DNA from: Faucicola osloensis_B
GTDB taxonomy: Bacteria > Pseudomonadota > Gammaproteobacteria > Pseudomonadales > Moraxellaceae
Assembly (NCBI GenBank): GCA_964211495.1
Contig: CAXORL010000001.1
Location: 62,001-126,000 of the forward strand
Length of the DNA: 64,000 nucleotides
Reading direction: 5' to 3'
The position numbers were made by a program, and so were the translations under genes. Shown piece by piece: positions 53,530-62,108 of this stretch. Below the pieces are notes generated by a model, which did not search any database, was not told where the DNA came from, and worked only from the letters and a program-made list of their open reading frames with translations. Positions within the stretch are counted from its first letter, which is position 1. Each line of letters begins with the position of its first letter.

Positions 53530-54615
53530 TTACGACTGATAAATCCACGTTGGACGTCGGGTGACCACGCTTAACAGCTCATAGCTAATGGTATCATTCC
53601 AGCTACCCACCTCATCAATACTCGGTGCGTTACCCCAAAGCTGGACAGGGCAGTCAAGGTTTACCTCAGTAGTATGGGTTAAATCAACCATCAACATATC
53701 CATCGCCACGCGACCGATGATAGGCGCCTGTTGACCTGCGACGACGACATACGCATCATCGCTAATCACCCTTGGATAACCATCGGCATAACCCACACTG
53801 ACAATACCGATGCGCGCTGGGGCTTGGGCAGTCCAGCGACTACCATAACCCACGCTATCGCCCGCTTTTAGCGTATGAATTGCCATGATGCTGGCGTTAA
53901 AATGCATGACAGGTTGCAGGTTTAGCTGTTTGGCAGTGGCATGATTTACAGGCGTTGCCCCATACAAGATAATGCCTGGGCGCACCCAATCATAATGGCG
54001 GTCTGACCAATTCACAATCCCCGCTGAATTACACAATGAGCCTTTAATCACTGGGTTTACTTGCTCACGTAGCATTTGTAAGGTTGAATCAAATAACTCA
54101 AATTGTTGTTGGTTGTTGGGATGATCGATGGCATCAGCGTTGGCAAAATGGGTGGTCAAAACAATCTCGTAGCCTGCCTCAGTGAGTTGCTGGGCAATTT
54201 CCCTAACTTCATCGGATGTAAAGCCAAGGCGGTTCATGCCGGTGTTTAGTTTTAGCCAGATGGTTGCGCCCGTTTTTGCAGGTTGCTGGAACGCCCATTC
54301 TAATTGGCGTTGGTGATGCACCACGCATTGGATTTGATGCGCTGTACAATATTGCCATTCTGCTAATGAAAACGCGCCTTCAATCACGACCATTAATTTT
54401 TGCCAGCCAGCCTGTTGGAGTTCTATCGCTTCTTGCAAACAAGCGACACCTAAGGCATCGGCTTGGGCTACGGCGGGTAAACAGTTGACTGCGCCATGCC
54501 CGTAGGCATTGGCTTTGACCATGGCTAATACTTTGGCGGTAGGGGCATAATCTTTGACGCGTTGTAGGTTATGGCTAAGCGCTGCTAAATCGATGGTGAT
54601 GCTGGTTTGACGCAC
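53530..54615 (-). CDS. alr: Alanine racemase
   Basis: A 361-residue PLP enzyme that makes D-alanine for the cell wall. The PLP lysine is in VLAMVKANAYGHG (about residue 34). The second catalytic base, a tyrosine, is in VGYGSRWTA (about 257), after the CNSAGIVN and YDWVRPGIILYG segments. The last GYADGYPR and VGRVAMDMLMVDLT segments are also typical. It starts 27 nt after the dnaB stop and is likely co-transcribed with it, an arrangement common in gammaproteobacteria. Confidence 0.97.
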   Translation of the reverse strand: MRQTSITIDLAALSHNLQRVKDYAPTAKVLAMVKANAYGHGAVNCLPAVAQADALGVACLQEAIELQQAGWQKLMVVIEGAFSLAEWQYCTAHQIQCVVHHQRQLEWAFQQPAKTGATIWLKLNTGMNRLGFTSDEVREIAQQLTEAGYEIVLTTHFANADAIDHPNNQQQFELFDSTLQMLREQVNPVIKGSLCNSAGIVNWSDRHYDWVRPGIILYGATPVNHATAKQLNLQPVMHFNASIMAIHTLKAGDSVGYGSRWTAQAPARIGIVSVGYADGYPRVISDDAYVVVAGQQAPIIGRVAMDMLMVDLTHTTEVNLDCPVQLWGNAPSIDEVGSWNDTISYELLSVVTRRPTWIYQS

Positions 54616-54642
54616 AATCTTGACCTTGTTGCAGTGAAATTT

Positions 54643-56064
54643 TTATTCATCAGGTTCGCTAAAGGAAGCGGTTTGGTAAAATTCAGGGGTTAAGTTACCA
54701 AAACGGGTAAATTGCCCTTCAAAGGACAGGCGTACCGTACCAATAGGTCCATTACGCTGTTTACCAATAATGATTTCAGCTGTGCCTTTAGCATCGCTGT
54801 TTTCATTATAAACCTCATCACGATAAATGAACATAATCAAATCGGCATCCTGCTCAATGGCACCCGACTCGCGTAAGTCCGACATAATCGGGCGTTTGTT
54901 GGGTCGATTCTCTAGACTACGATTGAGCTGTGATAAAGCGACCACAGGGCAATTCATCTCACGGGCAAGCGCTTTTAAGCTTCGTGAAATCTCCGAAATC
55001 TCACCCACGCGGTTGTCGCCTAAGCCTGGCACTTTCATCAATTGTAGATAATCGACCATTACCATCCCAAGTTTGCCATCATTGTCTTTGGCAATACGGC
55101 GACAGCGCGAGCGAACCTCAGATGGCGGTAGCGCGGTACTGTCATCGATATACAATTTTTTAGCATGCAGATGAGCGATGGCATTGGAAAGTTTACCCCA
55201 TTCATCTTCGTTCATTTGACCTGAACGCAAATGCGTTTGGTTGATAGCGCCCCAAGAGGACAATAGACGCATCACAATTGACTCGGCAGGCATTTCCATC
55301 GAAAACACCACCACAGGTAAATCAGTATGAAATAAAATACTCTCTGCCAAATTCATCGCAAACGTGGTTTTACCCATCGAAGGACGCGCTGCAACAATAA
55401 TGAGATCGCCCGCTTGTAGACCTTGGGTTTTGTTATTGAGTTCTTCAAACGGGGTCTTAAGCCCAATCATGCCTTCAGGATGGTCTTTAAGTTCTTGGAT
55501 ATTGTTGACGACATTGGTAATAACATCGCTTAGTTGGGTAGGACCCTTGTGTTTTGACTGTCGGCTATGGGTTTCATTGATGGCAAAAATTTCGCTTTCA
55601 ACGGTGTCTAAAATATCACTTACACTTTGATTTTTTGGGTCAAAGGCAAGCTCTAGCATATGACTGCCGGCTTTGATGATTTGGCGTAAGGTCGAAAATT
55701 CTCTGACCCGCTGGGCATAAGCAGTCAAGTTAAACAGCGTCGCTGGGCTTTGTGATAGGATATCGCCTAGATAATCGCTACCTCCCGCGGGCTCAAGCAG
55801 TTTTTGCATATCGAGCCAGTCCATCACCATGGTGGCATCATACGGCTCATTGGCATTGGCAAGATGAGAGATGGCATCAAAAATATATTGATGGCGCTGT
55901 GCATAAAAATCATATTTGGTAATAATATCTGAGATGCGATCAAACGACTCTTCAAGGCTCATCAGCGACGCTAGGACGGACTTTTCTAAGTCCATACTGT
56001 GCGGTTGGTGCTGCGTCAGCGAAGTATTCTTAAGATCGTTCTCTTTGGTTTTATCGTCTGCCAT
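54643..56064 (-). CDS. dnaB: Replicative DNA helicase DnaB
   Basis: A 473-residue hexameric 5'-3' helicase that unwinds the replication fork. The N-terminal DnaB domain (LEKSVLASLMSLEESFDRI, about 25-43) is followed by the RecA-like ATPase with Walker A ARPSMGKTTF (about 228-237), Walker B MVMVDYLQLM (about 336) and the QLNRSLENRPNKRPIMSDLRESGAIEQDADL end (about 385-415). No intein interrupts the Walker A site. It lies between rplI and alr. Confidence 0.97.
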   Translation of the reverse strand: MADDKTKENDLKNTSLTQHQPHSMDLEKSVLASLMSLEESFDRISDIITKYDFYAQRHQYIFDAISHLANANEPYDATMVMDWLDMQKLLEPAGGSDYLGDILSQSPATLFNLTAYAQRVREFSTLRQIIKAGSHMLELAFDPKNQSVSDILDTVESEIFAINETHSRQSKHKGPTQLSDVITNVVNNIQELKDHPEGMIGLKTPFEELNNKTQGLQAGDLIIVAARPSMGKTTFAMNLAESILFHTDLPVVVFSMEMPAESIVMRLLSSWGAINQTHLRSGQMNEDEWGKLSNAIAHLHAKKLYIDDSTALPPSEVRSRCRRIAKDNDGKLGMVMVDYLQLMKVPGLGDNRVGEISEISRSLKALAREMNCPVVALSQLNRSLENRPNKRPIMSDLRESGAIEQDADLIMFIYRDEVYNENSDAKGTAEIIIGKQRNGPIGTVRLSFEGQFTRFGNLTPEFYQTASFSEPDE

Positions 56065-56288
56065 GATGACCTGTGATAAAGTTATTTTAAATAGTTTGAA
56101 AGGGCAAAAGTTTGCTAAAAGTTATCGGTTGCAAATTGTGAGTCTAACACACGCATCGAAATAGAACAGTCAATATACCGAAAAAACCATCCAAATTCTA
56201 ATGAGAAAAATATAAAAAATCGGCAATTTTTTTGAATGAAATCAGCTTGAATTTTAGGCTTTTTTGTTAAATTTTTACGCCGCAAACA

Positions 56289-56326
56289 ATAAAAAAAAGA
56301 GACAGCAAAGCCATCTCTTTTTTAAA
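56289..56326 (-). terminator. Terminator after rplI
   Basis: Stem AAAAGAGATGGC / (G)CTGTCTCTTTT with a small loop and a long T-run on the minus strand. Confidence 0.82.
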
Positions 56327-56338
56327 GTACACTATTAA

Positions 56339-56797
56339 TTAAGCAGCTGAATCTTCTGCCAAGATAGTGACTTGAATGTTGGTCATTACATCGTGATGTA
56401 ATTGGATATCAACATTGTATTCGCCAATTTGACGTAATGCACCTTCAGGCAATTTAACTTCTGAACGGTCAACAGGTAAACCAGATTTGGTTAAGGCATC
56501 GGCGATATCGCGAGTACCGATAGAACCAAATAGTTTGCCTTCATCACCTGATTTTGCACGGATGATAACATTAACGTCTTGTAGCGCTTCAGCACGGGCA
56601 TTAGCAGCCGCTAATTCATCAGCTTCTACTTTTTCAAGTTCTGCACGGCGTGCTTCAAATTTTTCGATGTTAGAAGCAGTCGCTGGTAATGCTTTACCTT
56701 GAGGTACAAGGAAGTTACGACCGTAACCTGCTTTTACATTAACAGTATCGCCTAGTTTACCTAGGTTAGCGATACGTTGTAATAAAATAACTTGCAT
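56339..56797 (-). CDS. rplI: 50S ribosomal protein L9
   Basis: 152 residues. The N-terminal RNA-binding domain (MQVILLQRIANLGKLGDTVNVKAGYGRNFLVPQGKA spread over 1-36) is joined by a long central helix (about 45-75) to the C-terminal domain (LFGSIGTRDIADAL, then a His-rich end). Last gene of the rpsF-rpsR-rplI operon; rpsR ends 15 nt upstream. Confidence 0.98.
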   Translation of the reverse strand: MQVILLQRIANLGKLGDTVNVKAGYGRNFLVPQGKALPATASNIEKFEARRAELEKVEADELAAANARAEALQDVNVIIRAKSGDEGKLFGSIGTRDIADALTKSGLPVDRSEVKLPEGALRQIGEYNVDIQLHHDVMTNIQVTILAEDSAA

Positions 56798-56812
56798 ATA
56801 TCACTCCTCGGT

Positions 56813-57040
56813 TTATTTTTGGCTGTCAGTGTAAGGAACCAACGCAAGATAACGCGCTTGTTTGATTGCTACAGCCAATTGGCGTTGATATTTGTTTGAA
56901 GTACCAGTGATACGGCTTGGTACGATTTTGCCACTTTCAGTGACATACTGTTTTAGGATTTCGATATCTTTATAATCGATATGGGTAATGCCTTCAGCAG
57001 TAAAACGGCAAAATTTACGGCGGCGATAAAAACGTGCCAT
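56813..57040 (-). CDS. rpsR: 30S ribosomal protein S18
   Basis: 75 residues. FRRRKFCRF-type start (ARFYRRRKFCRF), then DYKDIEILKQYVTESGKIVPSRITG and a basic tail. It lies 15 nt after rpsF and before rplI; priB, which enterobacteria have between rpsF and rpsR, is absent, as in other non-enteric gammaproteobacteria. Confidence 0.98.
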   Translation of the reverse strand: MARFYRRRKFCRFTAEGITHIDYKDIEILKQYVTESGKIVPSRITGTSNKYQRQLAVAIKQARYLALVPYTDSQK

Positions 57041-57055
57041 GATTAGTCTCCTTAA

Positions 57056-57484
57056 TTATTCGTCGTTGTTGTCGTCAGCATCAACTTCTGACTCATCATC
57101 ATTTGATTGATAGTCATCTTGAGCTGTATCGTTACGGCGTGAAGCTTTACGAGCACGTTTTTCTTCAGCACTTTTTGCTAATGGTGATTCTTCAGTAATC
57201 GCTTCGTCACGACGGATAACTAAGCTACGGATGATAGCATCGTTATAACGGAATAATTCTTCAAGCTCATCAAGCGTTTGTTGACCCGATTCAATGTTTA
57301 ATAGCACATAGTGAGCTTTGTGAACTTTGTTGATTGGGTAAGCTAATTGACGACGACCCCAATCTTCTAGGCGATGGATGGCACCACCTTGTTCTTTTAC
57401 TAAGTTGATATAGCGCTCAACCATGCCAACCACTTGGTCGCTTTGGTCTGGGTGAACCAATAATACCAGTTCATAATGTCTCAT
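57056..57484 (-). CDS. rpsF: 30S ribosomal protein S6
   Basis: 142 residues. MRHYELVLLVHPDQSDQV start, the HRLEDWGRRQLAYPINK segment (about 39-55) and the LIRRDEA-type strand are clear. A C-terminal extension of about 35 residues is acidic (Asp/Glu/Asn/Ser), longer than in most S6 proteins; S6 in E. coli gets glutamates added at its C-terminus by RimK. The 5' leader has a small hairpin at 57511-57527. Confidence 0.98.
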   Translation of the reverse strand: MRHYELVLLVHPDQSDQVVGMVERYINLVKEQGGAIHRLEDWGRRQLAYPINKVHKAHYVLLNIESGQQTLDELEELFRYNDAIIRSLVIRRDEAITEESPLAKSAEEKRARKASRRNDTAQDDYQSNDDESEVDADDNNDE

Positions 57485-57510
57485 AAAGACTCCTCACGGA
57501 TTAAACAGCC

Positions 57511-57527
57511 GTTGACCCCGTGTCAAC
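57511..57527 (-). promoter_or_regulatory. Hairpin in the rpsF leader
   Basis: GTTGAC / GTCAAC 6-bp stem with a 5-nt loop (ACGGG on the RNA), 27 nt before the rpsF start. A leader element bound by S6-S18 is known in other bacteria; whether this is that element is not certain. Confidence 0.45.
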
Positions 57528-57585
57528 AGCAAGGAGATTGAATGCACCTAAGTTAGAAGCATCTAACTATATTGGTATAAACAAG

Positions 57586-57609
57586 GTGCGCTATTATATA
57601 GTAGCGCAC
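57586..57609 (-). terminator. Hairpin between the small lipoprotein gene and rpsF
   Basis: 8-bp perfect inverted repeat GTGCGCTA / TAGCGCAC with an 8-nt AT loop. It lies 20 nt after the lipoprotein gene and may stop its transcript, although the following T-run is weak. Confidence 0.5.
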
Positions 57610-57629
57610 ACTTAGTAGCAAGTTAATAT

Positions 57630-58094
57630 TTACTTAACAAATTCGCCCACGCATTGCTGCAAGGTATTCGACACGGCACGCGCCACAATGACATTGCGGG
57701 CTGTCGGGTCGACTGCTGCTGTGGTCAAATCGACAATGGTGACGGACTGCGGGGCTTTTTCGCTGACGCAGACACAGACATTGCTCGCTACCTCTGCTTG
57801 CTTCTCGGAAGTCATCAATACACTGCCCAAGCGCCAATATTGGTTATTTTGTAATTGAGTTTGGCACTGTTGATTTACCGCGGCTTTAAATATCGCCATG
57901 CCAACATTGTTGGCAGTGCCAATGGTGCTATTAGCATCCATCACACCGGTACCTGTGGTAGAGGCGCAACCGCCCAATGCAAGGGCTGAACCAATTACTG
58001 CAGCGGCACTTCCTATGTGTTTAGTAGCTTGGCGTTTATTAGCTAGGCGTTTAGATGGCTTGATAGCGGCGAAAAAAGAAAATTGTTGATGCAT
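57630..58094 (-). CDS. Small lipoprotein of unknown function
   Basis: 154 residues. A long positively charged N-terminus (about 1-28) leads to a hydrophobic core and lipobox L-G-G-C (Cys about 43). The mature part of about 110 residues has four cysteines (about 76, 106, 108 and 147), including a C-V-C pair, and is rich in Thr, Val and Ala. The first 28 residues may be shortened if translation starts later. No named family recognised. It lies upstream of rpsF on the same strand, separated by a hairpin. Confidence 0.7.
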   Translation of the reverse strand: MHQQFSFFAAIKPSKRLANKRQATKHIGSAAAVIGSALALGGCASTTGTGVMDANSTIGTANNVGMAIFKAAVNQQCQTQLQNNQYWRLGSVLMTSEKQAEVASNVCVCVSEKAPQSVTIVDLTTAAVDPTARNVIVARAVSNTLQQCVGEFVK

Positions 58095-58206
58095 GTTAAA
58101 TACTCCTGTCCTTTACTGTGTTAAACAATTGATAAACACCGCTAACATAGCAGATTACAGAAAATTTTTTTACCCAAATTTTTTATCCAAGCCCTGTTAT
58201 TGGGTC

Positions 58207-58232
58207 ATAGTTACTAAAAATAGTTACTAAAA
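58207..58232 (+). repeat. Perfect 13-bp tandem duplication
   Basis: ATAGTTACTAAAA occurs twice head to tail. Confidence 0.9.
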
Positions 58233-58443
58233 AATGTGCCATCGAACTTAAAAACTGAGTGGGATTTTTTTTCATCAATGCTTACAAAGCCAATTAAATT
58301 CCTCGACCTCAGTGATATTAATCGGAAAAAAACGCGGGGTTTTTTGATTTCTCAATAAATTTGATTCAAATTAAACCTTACTAAAAATGTGGAATTGATA
58401 ACCAATTGTTTTAGATTGTGCATTTGTTTAATCTTTTTTTCCC

Positions 58444-58472
58444 TTGTTTCAAGTGTGGAATTGGACTATAAC
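58444..58472 (+). promoter_or_regulatory. Probable sigma-70 promoter of the small membrane protein gene
   Basis: TTGTTT (58444-58449) and TATAAC (58467-58472) with a 17-nt spacer, about 45 nt before the start codon. Confidence 0.68.
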
Positions 58473-58517
58473 TATACCTAACAAATACATCTATTTACGC
58501 AATGATAAGGAGTTGTT

Positions 58518-58730
58518 ATGAACTGGCAATTATTTAGCGCAATTTTTACAATCGCTTCTGGTGTGACTATCGGCGTTTTAATGACCATTGCGTTGGTGAC
58601 AGGTTTTGATGAGGCGCCACACATTGTGACGGCAGCCATTATAGGGCTGGTGCTGTCGATTCCGATTGCTTGGATTGTGGTAAAAAAACTACAGAGTTTG
58701 GGTATGAATAAAACCCCTGTCACACCCTAA
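58518..58730 (+). CDS. Small two-helix membrane protein
   Basis: 70 residues. Two hydrophobic helices, about 5-27 and 36-56, are joined by a short loop with acidic residues (FDEAPH). The C-terminal end is Lys-rich. A strong AAGGAG ribosome binding site, a good promoter and a strong terminator together make it a real single-gene unit. It resembles small inner-membrane proteins of unknown function; I recognise no family. Its stop codon lies in a 14-bp tandem repeat. Confidence 0.78.
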   Translation: MNWQLFSAIFTIASGVTIGVLMTIALVTGFDEAPHIVTAAIIGLVLSIPIAWIVVKKLQSLGMNKTPVTP

Positions 58731-58744
58731 CTGTCACACCATAA
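58717..58744 (+). repeat. 14-bp tandem duplication over the stop codon
   Basis: CTGTCACACCCTAA then CTGTCACACCATAA (one mismatch); the first copy ends with the stop codon of the gene at 58518. Confidence 0.88.
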
Positions 58745-58819
58745 ACGGCGCTTTGATAGTGCAGCAGCTCACTAGATAACTAATACATAGCAAAAACCTA
58801 CATAGCCAAAACCGTTTAA

Positions 58820-58862
58820 CTAAAAAAACCGCTTAACTAGCAATAGCTAAGCGGTTTTTTTA
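58820..58862. terminator. Bidirectional terminator between the small membrane protein and L,D-transpeptidase genes
   Basis: AAAAAACCGCTTA / TAAGCGGTTTTTT stem with a 12-nt loop. Confidence 0.9.
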
Positions 58863-58930
58863 TAGCTAATAAGATTAAAAGTGTATAGTACTCACGCTAA
58901 ACTGTGGTGCTAACCCCTGTGGCTCAACAG

Positions 58931-60403
58931 CTACTGTAAATCTACCTTGGTGCCTGTATCAACATTTGCATACACTTCAAGCACATCCCAGTTGGTTAAG
59001 CGAACACAGCCATGTGAGGCCTGACGGCTAATGCCTTCAGGAACAGGCGAACCATGAATGCCGTATGATGGCTTACTCAGTCCCATCCATACCACACCGA
59101 CTGGACCGTTGGGTCCTGGCGGCAACATAAACACTTTTTTATCTTTGCCTTCACCACTACTGGCGCGATACCAAGGATTTTTGACACGATTGACAATCGT
59201 TAAACTGCCCGTGGGTGAGGGGGTGTCGCTACTACCGACCGTGGTAGGATAAGTGGCAATGAGCTTGTCACCGTTATAAGCGTACAAGATATTGTCCGCT
59301 TTTTTGGCAACCAAATGGGTGATTTTCTCATTGAGAGGTGCACCGGGATTAAAGACGGTGATGGTTTCACCCACGGTGAATTTTTTATCGGCATTAAGCT
59401 TTTTAAGATAGCGAATATCCATGTGGAAACGTTCAGCCAACATTTCTTGGACGTCTTGATAGTATAGACCTTTCATTTTAGATTTGGCTTCACTACCACT
59501 CGGTGTTGGCTGATAAGGACCTTTGATATCTTCTTGCGTCAAGGTATAACCGACCAACACAGGCTGATTGGCAGGGATTTTTTCGTTTAAGCGTTGCCAA
59601 ACTTCTGCGCTCATACGACCATCTTGGGGTAGTCCGTGCATGGCTTGGAAATTTTTGAGCGCTTTTTTGGCATTCATACCCCAGCCGCCATCAATCGGAC
59701 CCGGTGAAGCATGATTCCAATCTAACAAGGCTTGAAGTTTTAAGGTTGTTGCTGAATTAACATTTTGACCGGGTTTCCAGTCGGCACTATTGACTAGCTG
59801 TGCGTAGTCAGACAAATTTAGGTTAGAAAAACTGGCAGGTGTCGTTGCTGTTTTATTGTTACCTACCGTTGTCGGGTCAAAGGTTAGCGCAGCCGTCGTG
59901 GTATTATTGACTTCTTCAGAGCTCGCGCCTGCGACACCTGCCCCCGAGGTGTAGTCACTGTCGATACCTGTTTGGGTGGCATCTTCTTTAATGCCTAAGG
60001 CCGTGGTGGTGGCTGGGATTGGGGTTAAAGGGATATCGGTTGCTGCTGGCGTTGGTTTTGCCGCCGTCACCGCAGTAGCCGAGGCGACTTTCGGCGTGGT
60101 GGTAGATTGTGTGACGCTGGCTGCGGGCTTGGCTGTTTGCGGTTTTTTAGCAGTAGTGGTCGCGGTTTTGCTTTGCGGTTTTTTAGCCGTTTTACTATCG
60201 GTAGTGGTTTTTTTAGCAGTCGCGGCTGCGGTAGAGGCGCTCGCCGCTTTCGTGGTGGCAGTTTTAGTCGTGGTCGTTGTTTTGGTCACAGCTTTGGTGG
60301 CGGGTGCCGTTTTGGCGGTAGTGGTGTCTGAGACCGTGTTGGTGGCTGCAAATGCTTGATTGGCAATCAGACAAGCTAGGGTAGATAGTACAAATTTTTT
60401 CAT
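58931..60403 (-). CDS. L,D-transpeptidase with peptidoglycan-binding domain
   Basis: 490 residues. A signal peptide ends in A-F-A (about residue 19). A long Ala/Thr/Lys-rich linker (about 20-115) is followed by a PG_binding_1 domain (LQALLDWNHASPGPIDGGWGMNAKKALKNFQAMHG, spread over about 228-262), a LysM-like segment and a C-terminal YkuD domain with GIHGSPVP and the catalytic SHGCVRLTNWD. It has the same layout as the paralogue at 39480, but here the export signal is not a lipoprotein one, so it is free in the periplasm. The ATG at 60403 is chosen because it starts MKK plus a signal peptide. Confidence 0.92.
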   Translation of the reverse strand: MKKFVLSTLACLIANQAFAATNTVSDTTTAKTAPATKAVTKTTTTTKTATTKAASASTAAATAKKTTTDSKTAKKPQSKTATTTAKKPQTAKPAASVTQSTTTPKVASATAVTAAKPTPAATDIPLTPIPATTTALGIKEDATQTGIDSDYTSGAGVAGASSEEVNNTTTAALTFDPTTVGNNKTATTPASFSNLNLSDYAQLVNSADWKPGQNVNSATTLKLQALLDWNHASPGPIDGGWGMNAKKALKNFQAMHGLPQDGRMSAEVWQRLNEKIPANQPVLVGYTLTQEDIKGPYQPTPSGSEAKSKMKGLYYQDVQEMLAERFHMDIRYLKKLNADKKFTVGETITVFNPGAPLNEKITHLVAKKADNILYAYNGDKLIATYPTTVGSSDTPSPTGSLTIVNRVKNPWYRASSGEGKDKKVFMLPPGPNGPVGVVWMGLSKPSYGIHGSPVPEGISRQASHGCVRLTNWDVLEVYANVDTGTKVDLQ

Positions 60404-60938
60404 AGATTGACTCAATAATCGGCAATAACAAATAAAAATAAGGGACAATATAACGTACAATAAAAGTATAAATTTGAAGCAATTATACTATAAAAACCAA
60501 CTTTTCGGGCAATGGCTCATTTGTTGGCAGCACGGCTGTCTAAGTAGCATTTGCCAAGGTGTTTAACAACCTTGCGTCATGAAACCTCGCTGCCCACTTA
60601 ATTTTTACGCCGCTAAATTGTTGCATGAATAAACTGTCCCATAGGCGAATTTACATACTTTAAGTCTAACATTAACAAATCGCACCATAGACAATGGTAA
60701 AATTTTTTAACCAAGCGGTATTTTTATAGCAAGGTTAAGCTAAAAAAGTGTTTAAAATATTTAGCCCTGCGCGCAACATTTATTTTTACCATGTTTATTG
60801 AACAGCTCGATGATGAAAAATTGGATTGTACAAATCTGCGATCCTTTAGCTTGTTAAATAACTTTAGCTCGTTAAATAATTTGTAAAAAAATCAAAGTAT
60901 ATTATAATTTTAATTCAAAATTTTTTAGGTTAACCACT
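60404..60938. other. Intergenic region before prmB
   Basis: About 535 nt, AT-rich, divergent. It must hold promoters for the L,D-transpeptidase gene and prmB. An 18-bp tandem duplication lies at 60844-60879. No gene recognised. Confidence 0.6.
60844..60879 (+). repeat. 18-bp tandem duplication
   Basis: CTTTAGCTTGTTAAATAA then CTTTAGCTCGTTAAATAA, one mismatch, about 60 nt before prmB. Confidence 0.9.
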
Positions 60939-62108
60939 ATGTCATCATCGCCATTTGCATCAGCCAATGTTTCTCACACGCCATCTTTTGACCAAAATCA
61001 AGATTCACAAAATTTTGATGACTTGCAAATTAATTTGCAAGCACTTGATATGAATGAAGAAACCGAGTCAGATGACATCTTTGACACCATGCAACAAGAG
61101 TTTGCTGAAGCACACCAAAGCCTAAAAACGATTCGCGATTTTATCCGTTTTGGGGTCAGTAAATTACGCGAGCATGATGTGGTAGTCGCGCAAGGTACCA
61201 CAGATGAGTTTGCTGAAGCTTCGGCTATTGTGCTACAAACCTTGTCGCTTGATTGGTCTGCCGATGAGCAAATCTTAGATTGTCGCCTGACCAATAGCGA
61301 AAAATCAGAAGTGTTGACATTGTTGCAGCGCCGTATCGTTGAGCGTAAACCTTTGAGTTATTTAATTAATTTATCTTATTTTTGCGATTTGCCATTTTAT
61401 GTGGATGAGCGGGTATTGATTCCACGCTCGCCCATTGCTGAGCTGATTCGCCAGCAGTTTTATCCGTATTTTGAGCCGAATGATTTGGTTGAAAAAATCA
61501 GTGGCACTACTAATGACAAAAAATTTCATGACCACGGATTGTATGATAAACAGTTAGCGCAGCCAGAGCGCATGCTGGACTTGTGTACAGGGTCAGGCTG
61601 TATTGCCATTGCCTTGGCAAGCCGTTTCCCTGATGCAATGGTCGATGCCAGTGATATCGACAAGAACGCGCTAGAAGTGGCAGCGGTCAATGTAGATCAT
61701 CATCATATGAACCATCAGGTCAATTTGATTGAGTCAAACTTATTTGAAAAAGTGCCTGCAGAAAATCAATATGATTTGATTGTCACCAACCCGCCGTATG
61801 TCGATGCGGCGACGATGGCAGATTTACCACCCGAGTTCTTGCATGAGCCAGACCACGCGTTGGCAGCGGGACAAGATGGCTTGGATTTGGTGCATCATAT
61901 TTTATATAGCGCCCCAGATTATCTAACTCGTGACGGCTTACTGGTATGCGAGGTGGGTGATAGTGAATGGGCACTACGCCAGGCGTATCCTGAAATTCAG
62001 TTTGATTGGTTAACCTTTGCGCATGGGGGACATGGGATTTTTGCCATGGATTATGATGAATTAATGGAAAATCGGGCATATTTTGAGCAGTATGTGAGTG
62101 TTTCTTAG
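60939..62108 (+). CDS. prmB: Ribosomal protein L3 N5-glutamine methyltransferase
   Basis: A 389-residue SAM-dependent methyltransferase that methylates a glutamine on ribosomal protein L3. SAM site LDLCTGSGCIAIALA (about 210-225) and the catalytic VTNPPYVDA (about 281-289) are present, with YVDERVLIPRSPIAEL before them. It is longer than the E. coli enzyme (310): about 55 extra acidic, low-complexity residues at the N-terminus and a further 25-residue insert before the SAM site. AGGTTAACC lies before the ATG. aroC follows, 153 nt later, a common gene order. Confidence 0.95.
   Translation: MSSSPFASANVSHTPSFDQNQDSQNFDDLQINLQALDMNEETESDDIFDTMQQEFAEAHQSLKTIRDFIRFGVSKLREHDVVVAQGTTDEFAEASAIVLQTLSLDWSADEQILDCRLTNSEKSEVLTLLQRRIVERKPLSYLINLSYFCDLPFYVDERVLIPRSPIAELIRQQFYPYFEPNDLVEKISGTTNDKKFHDHGLYDKQLAQPERMLDLCTGSGCIAIALASRFPDAMVDASDIDKNALEVAAVNVDHHHMNHQVNLIESNLFEKVPAENQYDLIVTNPPYVDAATMADLPPEFLHEPDHALAAGQDGLDLVHHILYSAPDYLTRDGLLVCEVGDSEWALRQAYPEIQFDWLTFAHGGHGIFAMDYDELMENRAYFEQYVSVS

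Larger units (their letters stand above)
58095..58517. other. Intergenic region with tandem duplication and promoter
   Basis: About 420 nt, AT-rich. A perfect 13-bp tandem duplication ATAGTTACTAAAA is at 58207-58232, and a promoter is at 58444-58472. No gene seen. Confidence 0.6.

Noticed and set aside
54643..56064. Intein in DnaB
   Set aside because: The Walker A region reads straight through and the length (473) is normal.
58240..58345. Remnant of a terminator or small RNA gene with T-runs
   Set aside because: There are T-rich runs, but no stem of useful length pairs with them, and no promoter lies upstream.
59976..60359. 127-codon plus-strand frame rich in Val and Ala
   Set aside because: Antisense of the Ala/Thr/Lys linker of the L,D-transpeptidase gene.
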